64,000 nt of DNA from Pontederia crassipes (lineage: Eukaryota > Streptophyta > Magnoliopsida > Commelinales > Pontederiaceae), in contig CM060191.1 of NCBI GenBank assembly GCA_030549335.1, positions 53,419,447 through 53,483,446 on the forward strand, written 5' to 3'. Position 1 is the first letter of the stretch. Every line of letters begins with the position of its first letter. Positions 35,301 to 45,272 of the stretch are shown piece by piece. A model generated the notes under the pieces. That model saw only the letters and a list, made by a program, of their open reading frames with translations. It searched no databases and was not told where the DNA came from. Made by a program: the position numbers and the translations under genes.

Positions 35301-37750
35301 TCTTGCTACTGATTTAGAATTGATATTTCACTTTTTAGTCATTTGACATTTGGATTGATACTTTTAATGAAGGCTCTACGACATATAAGACAAGTTGCAC
35401 AAGATACTAATGGGGAAGCTCCTTATGGTGGTGGACGACAGCCTGCTGTATTGAACACTTTCAGGCAACGTTTGAGCAGGTTTCGTGACTCATACATGGC
35501 AATGATGACATTCTTAACTATTCTCTCATTTGTGATTGACGTGAATTATGTTATGTTGGAACATTTTGTGATATTACAGGGGCTTCAATGATGCTGTCAA
35601 TGGTTTCATTGATGATGGTTGGTCAGTCTTGGGCAGTGATGGTGTTGATGATGTCACTATTGCCATCAATTCATCTCCAAACAAGCTTTTAGGATCTCAT
35701 GTTAACTCTTCGACAATGTTTTCCATCCTTGGTGGTGGCATTTTATGTGCGAAAGCATCAATGTTACTGCAGGTCTAATTCTGATCCTGGATGATGACTT
35801 GTCCTAGTTCCTGACTTGCCTTTTCTAAGTTTAATTTATTTATTTTATCATAATGAAGAATGTTCCGCCTGCCCTGCTTGTCTGCATTCTGAGGGAACAT
35901 CGTTCTGAATGGGCTGATTGTGGTGTTGATGCTTATTCTGCTGCATCATTGAGAGCTAGCCCTTATGCGGTCCCAGGCGTTAGATCTAGTGCTGGATTTC
36001 TAGGCAATCAGGTCATACTTCCCCTTGCTCATACTCTGGAGCATGAAGAGGTATGCATCTTTTTTAACCATACTAATAGAGCGGAATGGCGTCGTATGAT
36101 CCATGTAGCCGACCCCACCTAGTGGGATAAGGCTTTGTTGTTGTTGTTGTTGTTGTTGTGCATATATTATAAACGTCAATATCATGTGACTGATAATGGT
36201 TTTCTTTCTATTCTATTGTAGTTCTTGGAAGTAATTAGGCTGGAAGGCCATGGTTTTAACCAAGATGATGTTATATTATCAAGAGACATGTACCTGCTAC
36301 AGGTGTGTGTTGCGCTTGAGAGTATTATGTTACTTCATATTGGTGCTAACTGTAATAATTCATTGTGTCCATTTAATGTCAGCTTTGTAGTGGGGTTGAT
36401 GAGAATGCTGTTGGATCGTGCGCTCAGCTTGTATTTGCGCCAATTGATGAATCTTTTGCTGATGATGCTCCACTGTTACCCTCTGGGTTCCGCGTGATAC
36501 CGTTGGACCCAAAAACTGTAAGTCTTCAACTTGATATGTTTAGGTTTTTCTTTTCTATTTGTAAACTTTATGCACACCATGTTTTGTATTTTCTAATATT
36601 TGTTCATTTTGCAATTGACGATGGGTCACATGTTTTATTCTGCATGCAGGATGCACCTGCTACAACCCGGACCCTTGATTTAGCATCAACACTTGAAATT
36701 GGATCTGGTGCCATTCCACGATCTGCAAATGATGCTGGTTCAAATGCATACAACCTCAGATCTGTTCTAACCATTGCATTCCAGTTCACATATGAGAATC
36801 ATCTCCGAGAAAATGTAGCAGCAATGGCTCGTCAATATGTCAGGAGTGTTGTGGCTTCGGTGCAGAGAGTTGCTATGGCAATTGCACCTTATCGAATGGG
36901 ATCACAGATTGGAATGAAACATCCTCCTGGTTCCCCTGAAGCTCAAACTTTGTCATGCTGGATATCTCGGAGCTATAGGTAATTGTTAATTTTTTTTACT
37001 GTCTGTTTTTTCTTCCAATTGTAACGATTTTTCTTTGACGCCTTGTTTTTCTCTTTTGGTTATCCTTCTTAATAAATTCCAGTTTGCCAGCCAATGGGAC
37101 CAAGGCTGACCATTCAATGTGATTTGTCTGTTTGAATGGACTTGCAGGTTTCATACTGGAGTCGAGCTCTTTCATGCTGAGTCTCAATCTGGCGAGTCCT
37201 TGTTGAAACTTCTGTGGCACCATTCTGATGCAATAATGTGTTGTTCTTTGAAGGCAAGTTCACAATCTGTAGAGTTATTGGAATTGGCATTTTTATGTTG
37301 GTGTTTCTGGGGTTTTTTCTTCAGTGAAACATGAATATGTTGATCTCATTGGTTCCGTCCTTCCCTTGCAGGCTTCCCCTGTTTTCACCTTTGCCAATCA
37401 AGCTGGCCTTGACATGCTAGAGACCACCATTGTAGCTCTGCAGGACATTTCCCTTGAAAAGATACTTGATGACGGTGGTCGAAAGGTGCTTTGCTCGGAG
37501 TTTCCAAGGATCATGCAACAGGCATGCTCTCTCATTCCTCCATCGGTCTTTATCCGGCTCTTTCTCCTCTTTTCACTTGTTACTTATACCCTCAATCTTT
37601 CAGGGATTTGCTTACCTTCCCGCTGGTAGCTGCATATCAAGCATGGGGCGACCGATATCCTACGAGCAGGCCGTGGCATGGAAGGTCTTGAATGACGAGG
37701 ATGCACCGCACTGCCTCGCCTTCATGTTTGTGAACTGGTCCTTTGTCTGA
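32302..37750 (+). CDS. HOX32: Class III HD-ZIP transcription factor (PHB/PHV/HOX32 clade), complete, 18 exons
   Basis: Exons: 32302-32528, 33682-33841, 34041-34156, 34249-34339, 34413-34508, 34584-34697, 34790-34873, 34988-35143, 35219-35293, 35373-35479, 35580-35772, 35859-36050, 36222-36302, 36383-36517, 36650-36978, 37148-37253, 37372-37521, 37604-37750. Phases join to 852 aa. Homeodomain is about residues 22-84 (KYVRYTPEQ to IKVWFQNRRCREKQRKE). The leucine zipper follows (LLMEENDRLQKQVSQLV). START lipid-binding domain is about 165-385 (FLSKATGTAVDWVQM, RDFWTLRYTT). The C-terminal MEKHLA region ends in FMFVNWSFV. Residues SGQQHHQQNPTPQHPHRDAN and ASLRASPYAVPG mark the PHB/PHV clade, and KMTIAALRHIRQ resembles rice HOX32. 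The family specifies adaxial leaf fate, meristem and vascular pattern. Introns 16 and 17 use GC donors. The start was chosen at the ATG giving MAMVMSG; the 8 codons before it lack an ATG. Confidence 0.96.
34329..34422 (+). promoter_or_regulatory. HOX32: miR166/165 target site split by intron 4
   Basis: Exon 4 ends TTGGGATGAAG (34329-34339) and exon 5 begins CCTGGTCCGG (34413-34422). Joined by splicing, these 21 nt make the known miR165/166 target of HD-ZIP III mRNAs, inside the START domain (residues VGMKPGPDS). The site exists only in spliced RNA. In Arabidopsis PHB the target is also at an exon junction, and changes there give dominant gain of function. Confidence 0.93.
36084..36160 (+). 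mobile_element. 5'-truncated Au-like SINE in HD-ZIP III intron 12
   Basis: The sequence GGCGTCGTATGATCCATGTA followed by GCCGACCCCACCTAGTGGG and a (TTG)8-like tail matches the 3' half of the SINE at 6481-6657. It fills nearly half of the 171-bp intron 12 and ends 61 nt before the acceptor at 36221. Confidence 0.9.
37254..37371 (+). other. HOX32: GC-AG intron 16 of the HD-ZIP III gene
   Basis: Exon 16 ends TTTGAAG and the intron starts GCAAGT. It ends CCCTTGCAG. Only this donor keeps the frame (CCSLK then ASPVFTFANQ). GCAAGT after AAG is the preferred context of GC donors. Confidence 0.9.
37522..37603 (+). other. HOX32: GC-AG intron 17 of the HD-ZIP III gene
   Basis: Exon 17 ends ATGCAACAG and the intron starts GCATGC. 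It ends ATCTTTCAG. This junction gives the conserved IMQQGFAYLPAG. No GT donor nearby preserves the frame. The donor GCATGC is a poorer match to the GC consensus than that of intron 16. Confidence 0.85.
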
Positions 37751-38380
37751 AACTACTGCCGCCTGCCCTGGCTATGATCATCCAGGGCGTTCCTAAATTA
37801 TGTACTAGCTGGATGAATCTCTGACATAAGTCATCCACCTTTTGCTAATGGATTAGATTTCCTATCTTAATCTAGTGACCAAGTATGCTGGTCTATCGTA
37901 AGAACTTGTCTTGTCAACATTAATATCATGTATGCTACGTTGATCGCTCTTCTGTGTGTGCATGGCTCAATGCCCCTCTCCTTTTCCTCTGCACTGGCAT
38001 GCCTACGTTGATCGCTCTTTTGTGTGTGCATGCCTCAATGTGCCTCTCCTTTTCCTCTGCACTGCCATGCCTAGTTTTTGTACCAGCGGGAGTCTGCATA
38101 ACTGCATTATCATGTCTGGTTCAACGTAACCAAGTTAACTGTATGAACTTTAGCCGACGGCAGGTATGTGATTGCCCCGAATGCCTAAATTAATTAATAC
38201 AAGTATCTCAGTTCTGCAGACCCACCTGATCCTCGCAGGATCCTTTCATTAGGCTGGATGTTTGATTGGACTGCCCCGTTCCTGCTACGTCCATCCTCTC
38301 AGTAATGTCGACGTGACCGCAATACATCGATCATCATGACACACATGTTTAACTCGTCGAGTGAACTTTCAACATGTTTA
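37751..38380 (+). other. HD-ZIP III 3' UTR and downstream DNA
   Basis: No coding signal follows the TGA at 37748-37750. A tandem duplication lies at 37935-38072. The poly(A) site is not fixed. Confidence 0.55.
37935..38072 (+). repeat. Two-copy tandem repeat (68-bp unit)
   Basis: CTACGTTGATCGCTCTT starts both copies (37935 and 38003). Both contain TGTGTGTGCATG and CCTCTCCTTTTCCTCTGCAC. Copies differ at a few bases. Confidence 0.9.
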
Positions 38381-38388
38381 CTCGCCGG

Positions 38389-38496
38389 ACGGCCGTGTGT
38401 GGACTGGAGATGGATCCGGCGGACGCGCGTGCCAGGTAACGTGCGTCACCGCCCCTTGCATGCCGCCGCATCCGCCTCCAGTCCACACACGGCCGT
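38389..38496. repeat. 34-bp inverted repeat, potential hairpin
   Basis: Left arm 38389-38422 (starts ACGGCCGTGTGTGGACTGGA) and right arm 38463-38496 (ends TCCAGTCCACACACGGCCGT) pair at about 32 of 34 positions across a 40-nt loop. The arms are GC-rich. It could be a small foldback transposon or a small-RNA hairpin; no known plant miRNA sequence was recognised in it. Confidence 0.85.
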
Positions 38497-38499
38497 TTC

Positions 38500-39440
38500 C
38501 TCGGCAGTCGGCACCTCGTCACGTCCTCGAGTAGGCGCGCGTGCGATGTAGTTGCGGTGGGTCCCGAACAAGGAAAAAGATGAGCCCGAGCTCGCTGTCC
38601 CGGACGCGGCAAGCAGCAGGCATTAATGGTCGCGTTCCGTCCGGTGACTGATTCGATCCACGGCGTCGAATCGAGCCGGTGGCCGTCGCTTGCGAATGGT
38701 GCCGTCCGGACCGGACCATATCACGTGGTGCCTATACGGCCTTCTGACAACACGCATCAAAGCGGTTGGAAACGTCCAATCGCACACCGTTCCCACACTT
38801 TTTCCAAAAAGATATTAAAAAACACAGTCGAGTAATGAAAAATTATACTTTTTGAAAAGAAAATATAATAAAAAAGTTAACATTATTATTTGCCAAACCA
38901 AAACACGATCTACGAAAGAAAATGGAAAGCGGGAATAATATTAAAAGAAGAAACGGGTGAGAACAAAGCTTTGAGCCGACGTCACGTCGGATCGGACGGT
39001 GGAGATGGTACATTTTTGGGGGTTTGCCTGTGATCCGCCGTGTCCTGCACGAACCCGACCGGGCCGCTGACCGCGGTCGGGAATAAACGGGGACACGTCT
39101 CGGCCTGTCAGGCTCTTGTCTCTGTCGTCTTCTCCACGCCACCCACCTGGGAGCGGCGGGCCCCGCGGAGGAGGGCCCAGCGCGGCATCGTGGGACACGT
39201 GCCGCTCGGTGGGGCCAACCGTTCGGCTCACGTCTCGCTCCGCTTCGGATGCCACGCTGTCCACCACCCCCACCAGACCCAGCGGTGCCCTGTCAGATCT
39301 CGCATGCATGCGCGTCACGCCTGCCGTCGCACGACCGCTCGCTCGCCCCTGGCCTTTGCGGTAATAACGTGAACGCCACCGAGGGCTTGACGCCGTTCGA
39401 TCGGCCTGGGATGCGGATCGACGGCTTACATTCCATGTCA
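38500..39440. other. GC-rich, gene-free segment
   Basis: Base composition jumps to GC-rich compared with its surroundings. Open frames run on both strands but are low-complexity and resemble no protein I know. Promoter-type cores are present: CACGTG at 38722-38727 and 39196-39201, and GCCGAC near 38973. It looks like a promoter or CpG-rich remnant with no gene attached, facing the LINE that begins near 40574. Confidence 0.5.
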
Positions 39441-40573
39441 AGGGGCATGCACAATGTTATGTATGTATGCCTTCATCATGACATTGGCATGCTTTTATTT
39501 ATTTTAATAATAATAAGCAAAAAGGTCCATTTTTGCACCTACACGCGTCCAAAAGGGGACGATGGCCAATCATCGAGCCCCGAGTAGGAGGCCTCCAAAG
39601 CAGTGAAACTTTTTTTTTTCTTTTTTCTTCCAACCTTCCGACTTTTTTCTCGTTTGGCCCTTGCTACCACTGGAAAAAAATCCTTCCTTTAAATTTTAGT
39701 AATCCGCGAAATTTTTTTTTTAAAAAAACAAAAGTTTTTGGTTGGATGATCTGAAATAATGGTTCTGGATTCGTATCTGTGATATCAGCGGCGGCAGCGG
39801 CCGAAGGGCGGCGGGGATCACGGTGGTGGATTGGATTGGGGGGGGGGGGGGGGGGGGGATGCATCGTAGGCCTTCGTGGCTACTTGGGGGCAGTGGTCAT
39901 CGTTGAGCTCGAGGCCTCCATGCGATTGCGATTGCGGTCAAATCTTTTGTGAAGGAAACAGAGATCCTTTTTTCTTTCTTTTACCGCTCATAATATAAAG
40001 AAAACGAAAGATAGAAAGAAAGGAAGAAAGACTTCTTTGGATCTTCCCGGGCCATTTGAACAGTTCCATTTTAGAAACCTTGTTGAATTCGATCTTTAGA
40101 ACAAGATTGATACCCAACAATTTCTGCAATTTTCTGTCGGTGAATTAATTTTAATAATTTGTGAATAAATAAATAAATATATATATATATATATATATGG
40201 GTCGACGACCCATTTTAATGATCAGATCATTCTAATTCGCGGTTAGAACTTAACTGTTCATATAAAAATTATAAATCAAACCGTAATTGTTAGTTTCAGG
40301 TATGAAATTAAATTTTATATAAATCCGTTCCTACAGACATGAACTATTTATTGTATGCAGATGTACTTGGCAAGCTTGAGGTAAAAGGCTCACGAGGAGG
40401 CCTACGATCTTATCACTAAATTTGAACATAAAGATGGAAGGATAAGGTCTCATTGAAAATGAATCAATTACATTAAAAGCCACCTATAAACACCTTCCTC
40501 TTTTAAGGCAAATTAGTTCAAATCTGGAGCCAATTAGTTGACGTAGAGGGATACGAATACAAATTTCTTTCAT
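39441..40573. other. Intergenic DNA with G run and (TA)n
   Basis: No gene recognised. It contains a 21-base G run at 39838-39858 next to GCGGCAGCGGCC-type sequence, and a (TA)n run at about 40177-40198 followed by the palindrome GGGTCGACGACCC. Confidence 0.5.
39838..39858 (+). repeat. G homopolymer (21 G)
   Basis: An uninterrupted G run after GGATTGGATT. Confidence 0.95.
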
Positions 40574-43500
40574 GTGTCTACGATCATCAGATCAAAACAT
40601 AACCATATATCTTCCGTCACTTCCTCACATGGGCAACTGCTTATTGCTGAGGAATATATTAGAAATGCTTTTGTTGACCACTACAAAGAGCCGTGGGTCT
40701 TGATATTCTCTCTCCTAATCTTAGATCATGACCTTTCATACCAAGGCTCAATTTTACTTGGGTCGAACATTTGATTGCCCCAATCTCAGATGATGAAATC
40801 AAGCAATCCCTTTGGAGCTTAGGGCTAGGAAAAGCTTATAGGAATTATTGGAATATTGTTGGAGTAGATATATGCACTTACATCAGAAAGGCCCTTATGG
40901 AGAATACTTCACCTGTAGCTTGGACCAAGACCTCCTTTGTTTTCATTTCCAAAAAGGACCACCCAACTAAGGTAGCTGATTTTAGACCTGTTTCACTATG
41001 CAGGTCAATTCAAGATAACATTCTATTAGCTCAAGAATTTGCCCACTCCATAACTAAGGGTAGGAAAAAATTCCTCCTACTCAAGGTAGATATGAAAAGA
41101 CCTTTTGATAGGGTTTCCTGAACAAATCCTAACAAAAATGGATTTCCCTCCCACTTTCATCCATTGGGTGCTTGTATAAAATCTCCTATCTTTACTTGTA
41201 ATATTAATGGAACAACTTTCCAACCTTTCATCAGTAATAGGGGGATCAACAAGGGGACCCATTTCCCCTTAACCATTCATTATCATTTCCCAAGTGTTCA
41301 CATCCTTGATTAACCAGTACACCACTGACGGTTCCCTAATTCCTTTTTCCATAAATACCTTCAAACTAAGCCACTTAATGGATGCTGATGATTTTCTCAT
41401 CTCTATTGCTGCAACAAAAGAAAACTATAAGGTATTAAAAAAGTTCTTTGATGATTATGAGAAGTTAACAAACTAGAAGGTAAATCACAATAAATCAGAA
41501 ATCTATTACCCATCCAAATTGGTTGCTAATAGGAAGCACATCATTCAGAACATCCTCAATTTCAAAACTAGTTATTACCCTTTCTCCTATCTTGGCGTTC
41601 AAATCTCTTACAAATACATATCTATCAGAACTCAAAAACTAATTATGGATAAAATAACCAAGAGAACAATAGGTTGGAAGTAGCTACTCCTAAAACAAGC
41701 TGGCAAAGCTACACTTATAAACTCTATAATAAATTCTATCTCTGTGCATGCCTTGAGTTCTACTTATATGGCCAAAGGCATCATAGAGGAAATTGAAAAA
41801 CATAATAGGTCATTTTTCTGGGACCTGGTGGGGGAAAACAAGGGACTCATCTCATAAATTGGGAGACCATCCAGTTACCTAAAGCTTGTGGTGGACTAGG
41901 CATTAAAAATCTCACCCATATCCGGACCTCCTTACTTGCCAAAAGGACTCTTAATTTGCTAAACAACAAGACCACTTCATCGGTACAGTTAGTTACTCAA
42001 AAGTATGGGCATGTGCATCCTTGGAATTCCCCACATTCCTCCCACTCCACGACTTGGAGTTGGAGAGCTATTCTTCACACCTTAGATCATATCAAATTGG
42101 GCCTCCAAATTCAAATTGGTAATGGATACAACACTTCTGTCTTTCTTGATTCATGGATCTTCTCCACCCCTATTGCATGGATGCCTACTTACATTAATGT
42201 GATGCATGCAAAATACAACATATTTTAGATTATTATTTTAGTTAATTTTTCTATAATTTGATCATGACATGCATCATTTTAGACCATTTTTAGTCCTAAT
42301 TCCGGATTTATCGATTCTAATTATTAATTCTCTGAATATTTTAATTGTGGATGGATTTACTCAATTTTTATAATTATTTTGCAGGCAAGCCGAATTAACG
42401 GATGGATCGACCGTAAACCACATTATTTTGCCGAGATTTGAGAAATGACTTATCATTTTGGCCAAGAACTCTAACTAAACTTGGGCAAAACATCACTCGT
42501 ATCAAGTTTATCGGCCGCAAAAGAGTCCAAGCTTTTATCTTAACCAATTTATCAAGCGGCCATCCTTGGGCGCAAACCAGATTTTGTGGCCGAGATTTAC
42601 AGAAGATGTCATCAGGTGCAAAACGAAGTAGATAGAGTTTATCGGTTGTGAAAATTTTATCATTAACTAAGTTTTATCTTAGCCGAATTTAAAGTTGGCC
42701 ATATGATTTTATGGCCCGTGATCCGCATGAAGACCCTTCGCACCTATAAATACATGAAGAAACCATCGTCCCAATTCGTGCTTTGAAGTTTGGTTTTCTT
42801 CTACGTGAGCTCTGCAAGCTTGATCAAGAGAGAGAGAGTTGATCGGACGGCTGTTCCAGATGCTCTGACGATATCCGAGGATCCGAATTATTTCTTGGTG
42901 TAATTTTTCCGATTTATTGTTATTTTATTATCTCTCTACAATTCTAGGATGAACTCCTTGTTTTTAGATTTTATATTTTAGGAGACTATTAATTGAAGGA
43001 AAATGTTTGGACCCTATTTTATTTGATTTAATCTTTTACGATCAATTAGTTAATTGTGCTTAGTGCTTTTGATTTAATTGTTTGGATTTTTGAGTTGAGT
43101 AATTACCAGTTTGTGGACTATTTGATTTCAGAATTCATTAATTAAATTAATTGATTTTATATGAAATTAATAATTGATATAAATTTGATAACTAGTGTGT
43201 GGAGAATCAAGTTTGTGTGGTCTGTTAATCTATACTAGTTTGTGGAGTGATTAATAGCCTACGGAATCCAATTTAATGCATCTTAATTTTAATATGATTT
43301 GATGGGATGCCAGTTTGTGGAGACTTCAATTTTTATTAAATTAAGATAGTTTAATTTGCATACTTAGATTGAGGGGATGCCAGTTTGTGGAGACCGCAAT
43401 TTAATCATGTCAAGTTAATAATTTAGGGGGACTCTAATCCATCGTTAAAAGATTAAATTTATCTTTTATGGTTCAAATATTTATCCTAATTTATTTTCAT

Positions 43501-45237
43501 CCTAAGGCCAACTTCAACACCATTATCTTATCTTTATTTTATTTTCTTTATTTTATTTCATAAAACCCATTTTCAAAATCCATGTTTTTCCTCTCTTGTT
43601 AATTTATAAATTTAGATATTGAATTAATAATATTTCTCGTGGGTTCGACACTTTTTACTCCTATTACTATATTACTTGAGCGACTAGTGCACTTGCTAAC
43701 GATTTTATTTTGCTACATCATTTTACGCATCATAATGTTAATCTGATATCCTACTCCATGAAGGTAAATGAACTTATCTGCGATAACTGCTGGAACCTTG
43801 AACTACTTTTTGATATGTTTGGTCTTGCTCTTTTTAACTGTATAAGTGCTATTTATTTATCTTGTAATGCCTATGATGACACATACATTGGGTGAAAGAT
43901 ACCCATAGAGTTGCTAAGTCAAGCTCTATCTATGGATTCATTGTGAACAAGCATCTACCACCTACCTGCCTAGACGACCGCCAGTTTAGAACTCTCTTTG
44001 GCAGATCAATGTAGCGCCCAAAATTCATATCTTTGTTTGGAAATTATTACACAAACAACTTCCCACTTCTGATATTATATTACGTTTTATCCCTTCATGT
44101 AATCCGTCCTGCAAACTTTGTGATTATCATTTGAAAACTATTAAACATCTTTTCTTTTCATGTCCTTTTTCTTTATCTCTCTAGTCTCTTGCCCAATCTG
44201 AGCTGAATTTTAGTTTTGCACTTCTTCATCATTGGAATACTGGTCCCTGGCTCTGTGAAGGATCCATGCTGAATCCTAGTTCAAAACTAAAATTGAGATC
44301 TATCCTTGCCTTTTCTTTGTGGGGTATTTGGTCTGCCAGGAACAAGGCTTTATTTAGGTCCAATTTGGCAACCACAAGGTCGCTCTGGCAGAAAGCTCTG
44401 TTTAACTATAATGAATATGCTAATTGCCAGGTACTTGAGGCACTTCACCCCCAAGGCCACTATTGGCCCAGTGGGAGCCCCCTGCTGCAGGGTGGAAGAA
44501 ACTTAACACGAATGGATCTTTTAACGATATGGAGAACTTTGGAGGTATCAATTTTATCATTCGCTCTCACAACTCTTCCTTCATTGCTGCAGGTTCTCTT
44601 ATTAGGAAAAAGATGCATTTCGGCTCTGGAGGTTGAGGCGAGGGCCATCTTGGAGGGTGTCAGACATTGCATTCAACATCAAATTAGTCGGTTACACATT
44701 GAATCTGATTCACAAACTCTCATCCGGACCCTATGAGGAAGCTTCCAGCCTCCATGGGCCATTCAACAGCTCATCTTAGATATTAGATCCTTACTACCAT
44801 TTTTTGCTTAATGGAAAGTTACGCATTGTAGTAGGAAAATTAATACTATATAGCTCATTACTTTGCGAATTTTGCTCGTCGCTCACGCTGCGATGATTTT
44901 TGGGAGGGTTTTCCTCTTATGGGGGTCCTCCAACTATTGTACTTGGACAATTCTGGCTGCTTTATCAATAGTTAACTTCACTTTTTCCTTAAAAAATGCA
45001 CTTTATCCCGCCACAAATGTGTTTTGGCCGAACCGTGAAGGCAAATGATAGTAAAGACTCATCAAATATCATCTTGAGCAATGCCAGTGTGTCAAAGCCA
45101 TTGCCACGCCTAATAACATCCTAAATTTTGGTTGAGTTCATATTTTCTTTATTATCATATTACCTTAAAATCTTCGTTAGTGCTGATTTATCAGCGACAA
45201 ACTTTTTAGAGGATTATTCATTATCAATAAATACATT
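40574..45237 (+). pseudogene. Decayed L1-type LINE ORF2, interrupted by an Athila-like solo LTR
   Basis: Pieces follow ORF2 order from just before the RT domain. These are the pre-RT segment (about 40600-40700, HGQLLIAEEYIRNAFVDHY), RT fingers (40771-41121, FVFISKKDHPTKVADFRPVS), a changed catalytic box (LSHLMDADDFLI near 41370), the RT C-terminus (about 41500-42100), the zf-RVT region (about 44020-44170, KLCDYHLKTIKHLFFSC), and RNase H (44266-44870, ALEVEARAILEGV and HIESDSQTL). The endonuclease and ORF1 are missing, so this copy is 5' truncated or eroded. Several stops and frameshifts are present. The solo LTR at 42200-43732 splits the zf-RVT region. The 3' end may be the TATG repeat at 45238. 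Confidence 0.82.
42200..43732 (+). mobile_element. Athila-like solo LTR inserted in a LINE
   Basis: 1533 bp, starting TGATGCATGCAAAATAC and ending TTTTACGCATCA, with inverted ends TGATGC/GCATCA. An exact 5-bp duplication TAATG flanks it (42195-42199 and 43733-43737). It is colinear with the reverse complement of the LTR at 58198-59980. Both share the TATA-like CCTATAAATACATGAAG (about 42743 here) and the CTTGAGCGACTAGTGCACTT block near the 3' end. No internal retroelement sequence is present, so it arose by LTR-LTR recombination. Confidence 0.95.
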
Positions 45238-45271
45238 ATGTATGTATGTATGTATGTATGTATGTATGTAT
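45238..45271 (+). repeat. (TATG)n microsatellite
   Basis: About eight TATG units, lying between the LINE 3' end and the LTR-like start TGTAACGCC at 45273. Confidence 0.95.
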
Positions 45272-45272
45272 C

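Noticed and set aside
37454-37750. Continuous reading through intron 17
   Set aside because: It would insert non-conserved residues between the conserved IMQQ and GFAYLPAG. A GC-AG intron restores the family sequence exactly.
38941-39441. 166-codon minus frame and a 110-codon plus frame in the GC-rich block
   Set aside because: High GC content removes stop codons. The products are R/P/S-rich with no recognisable domain.
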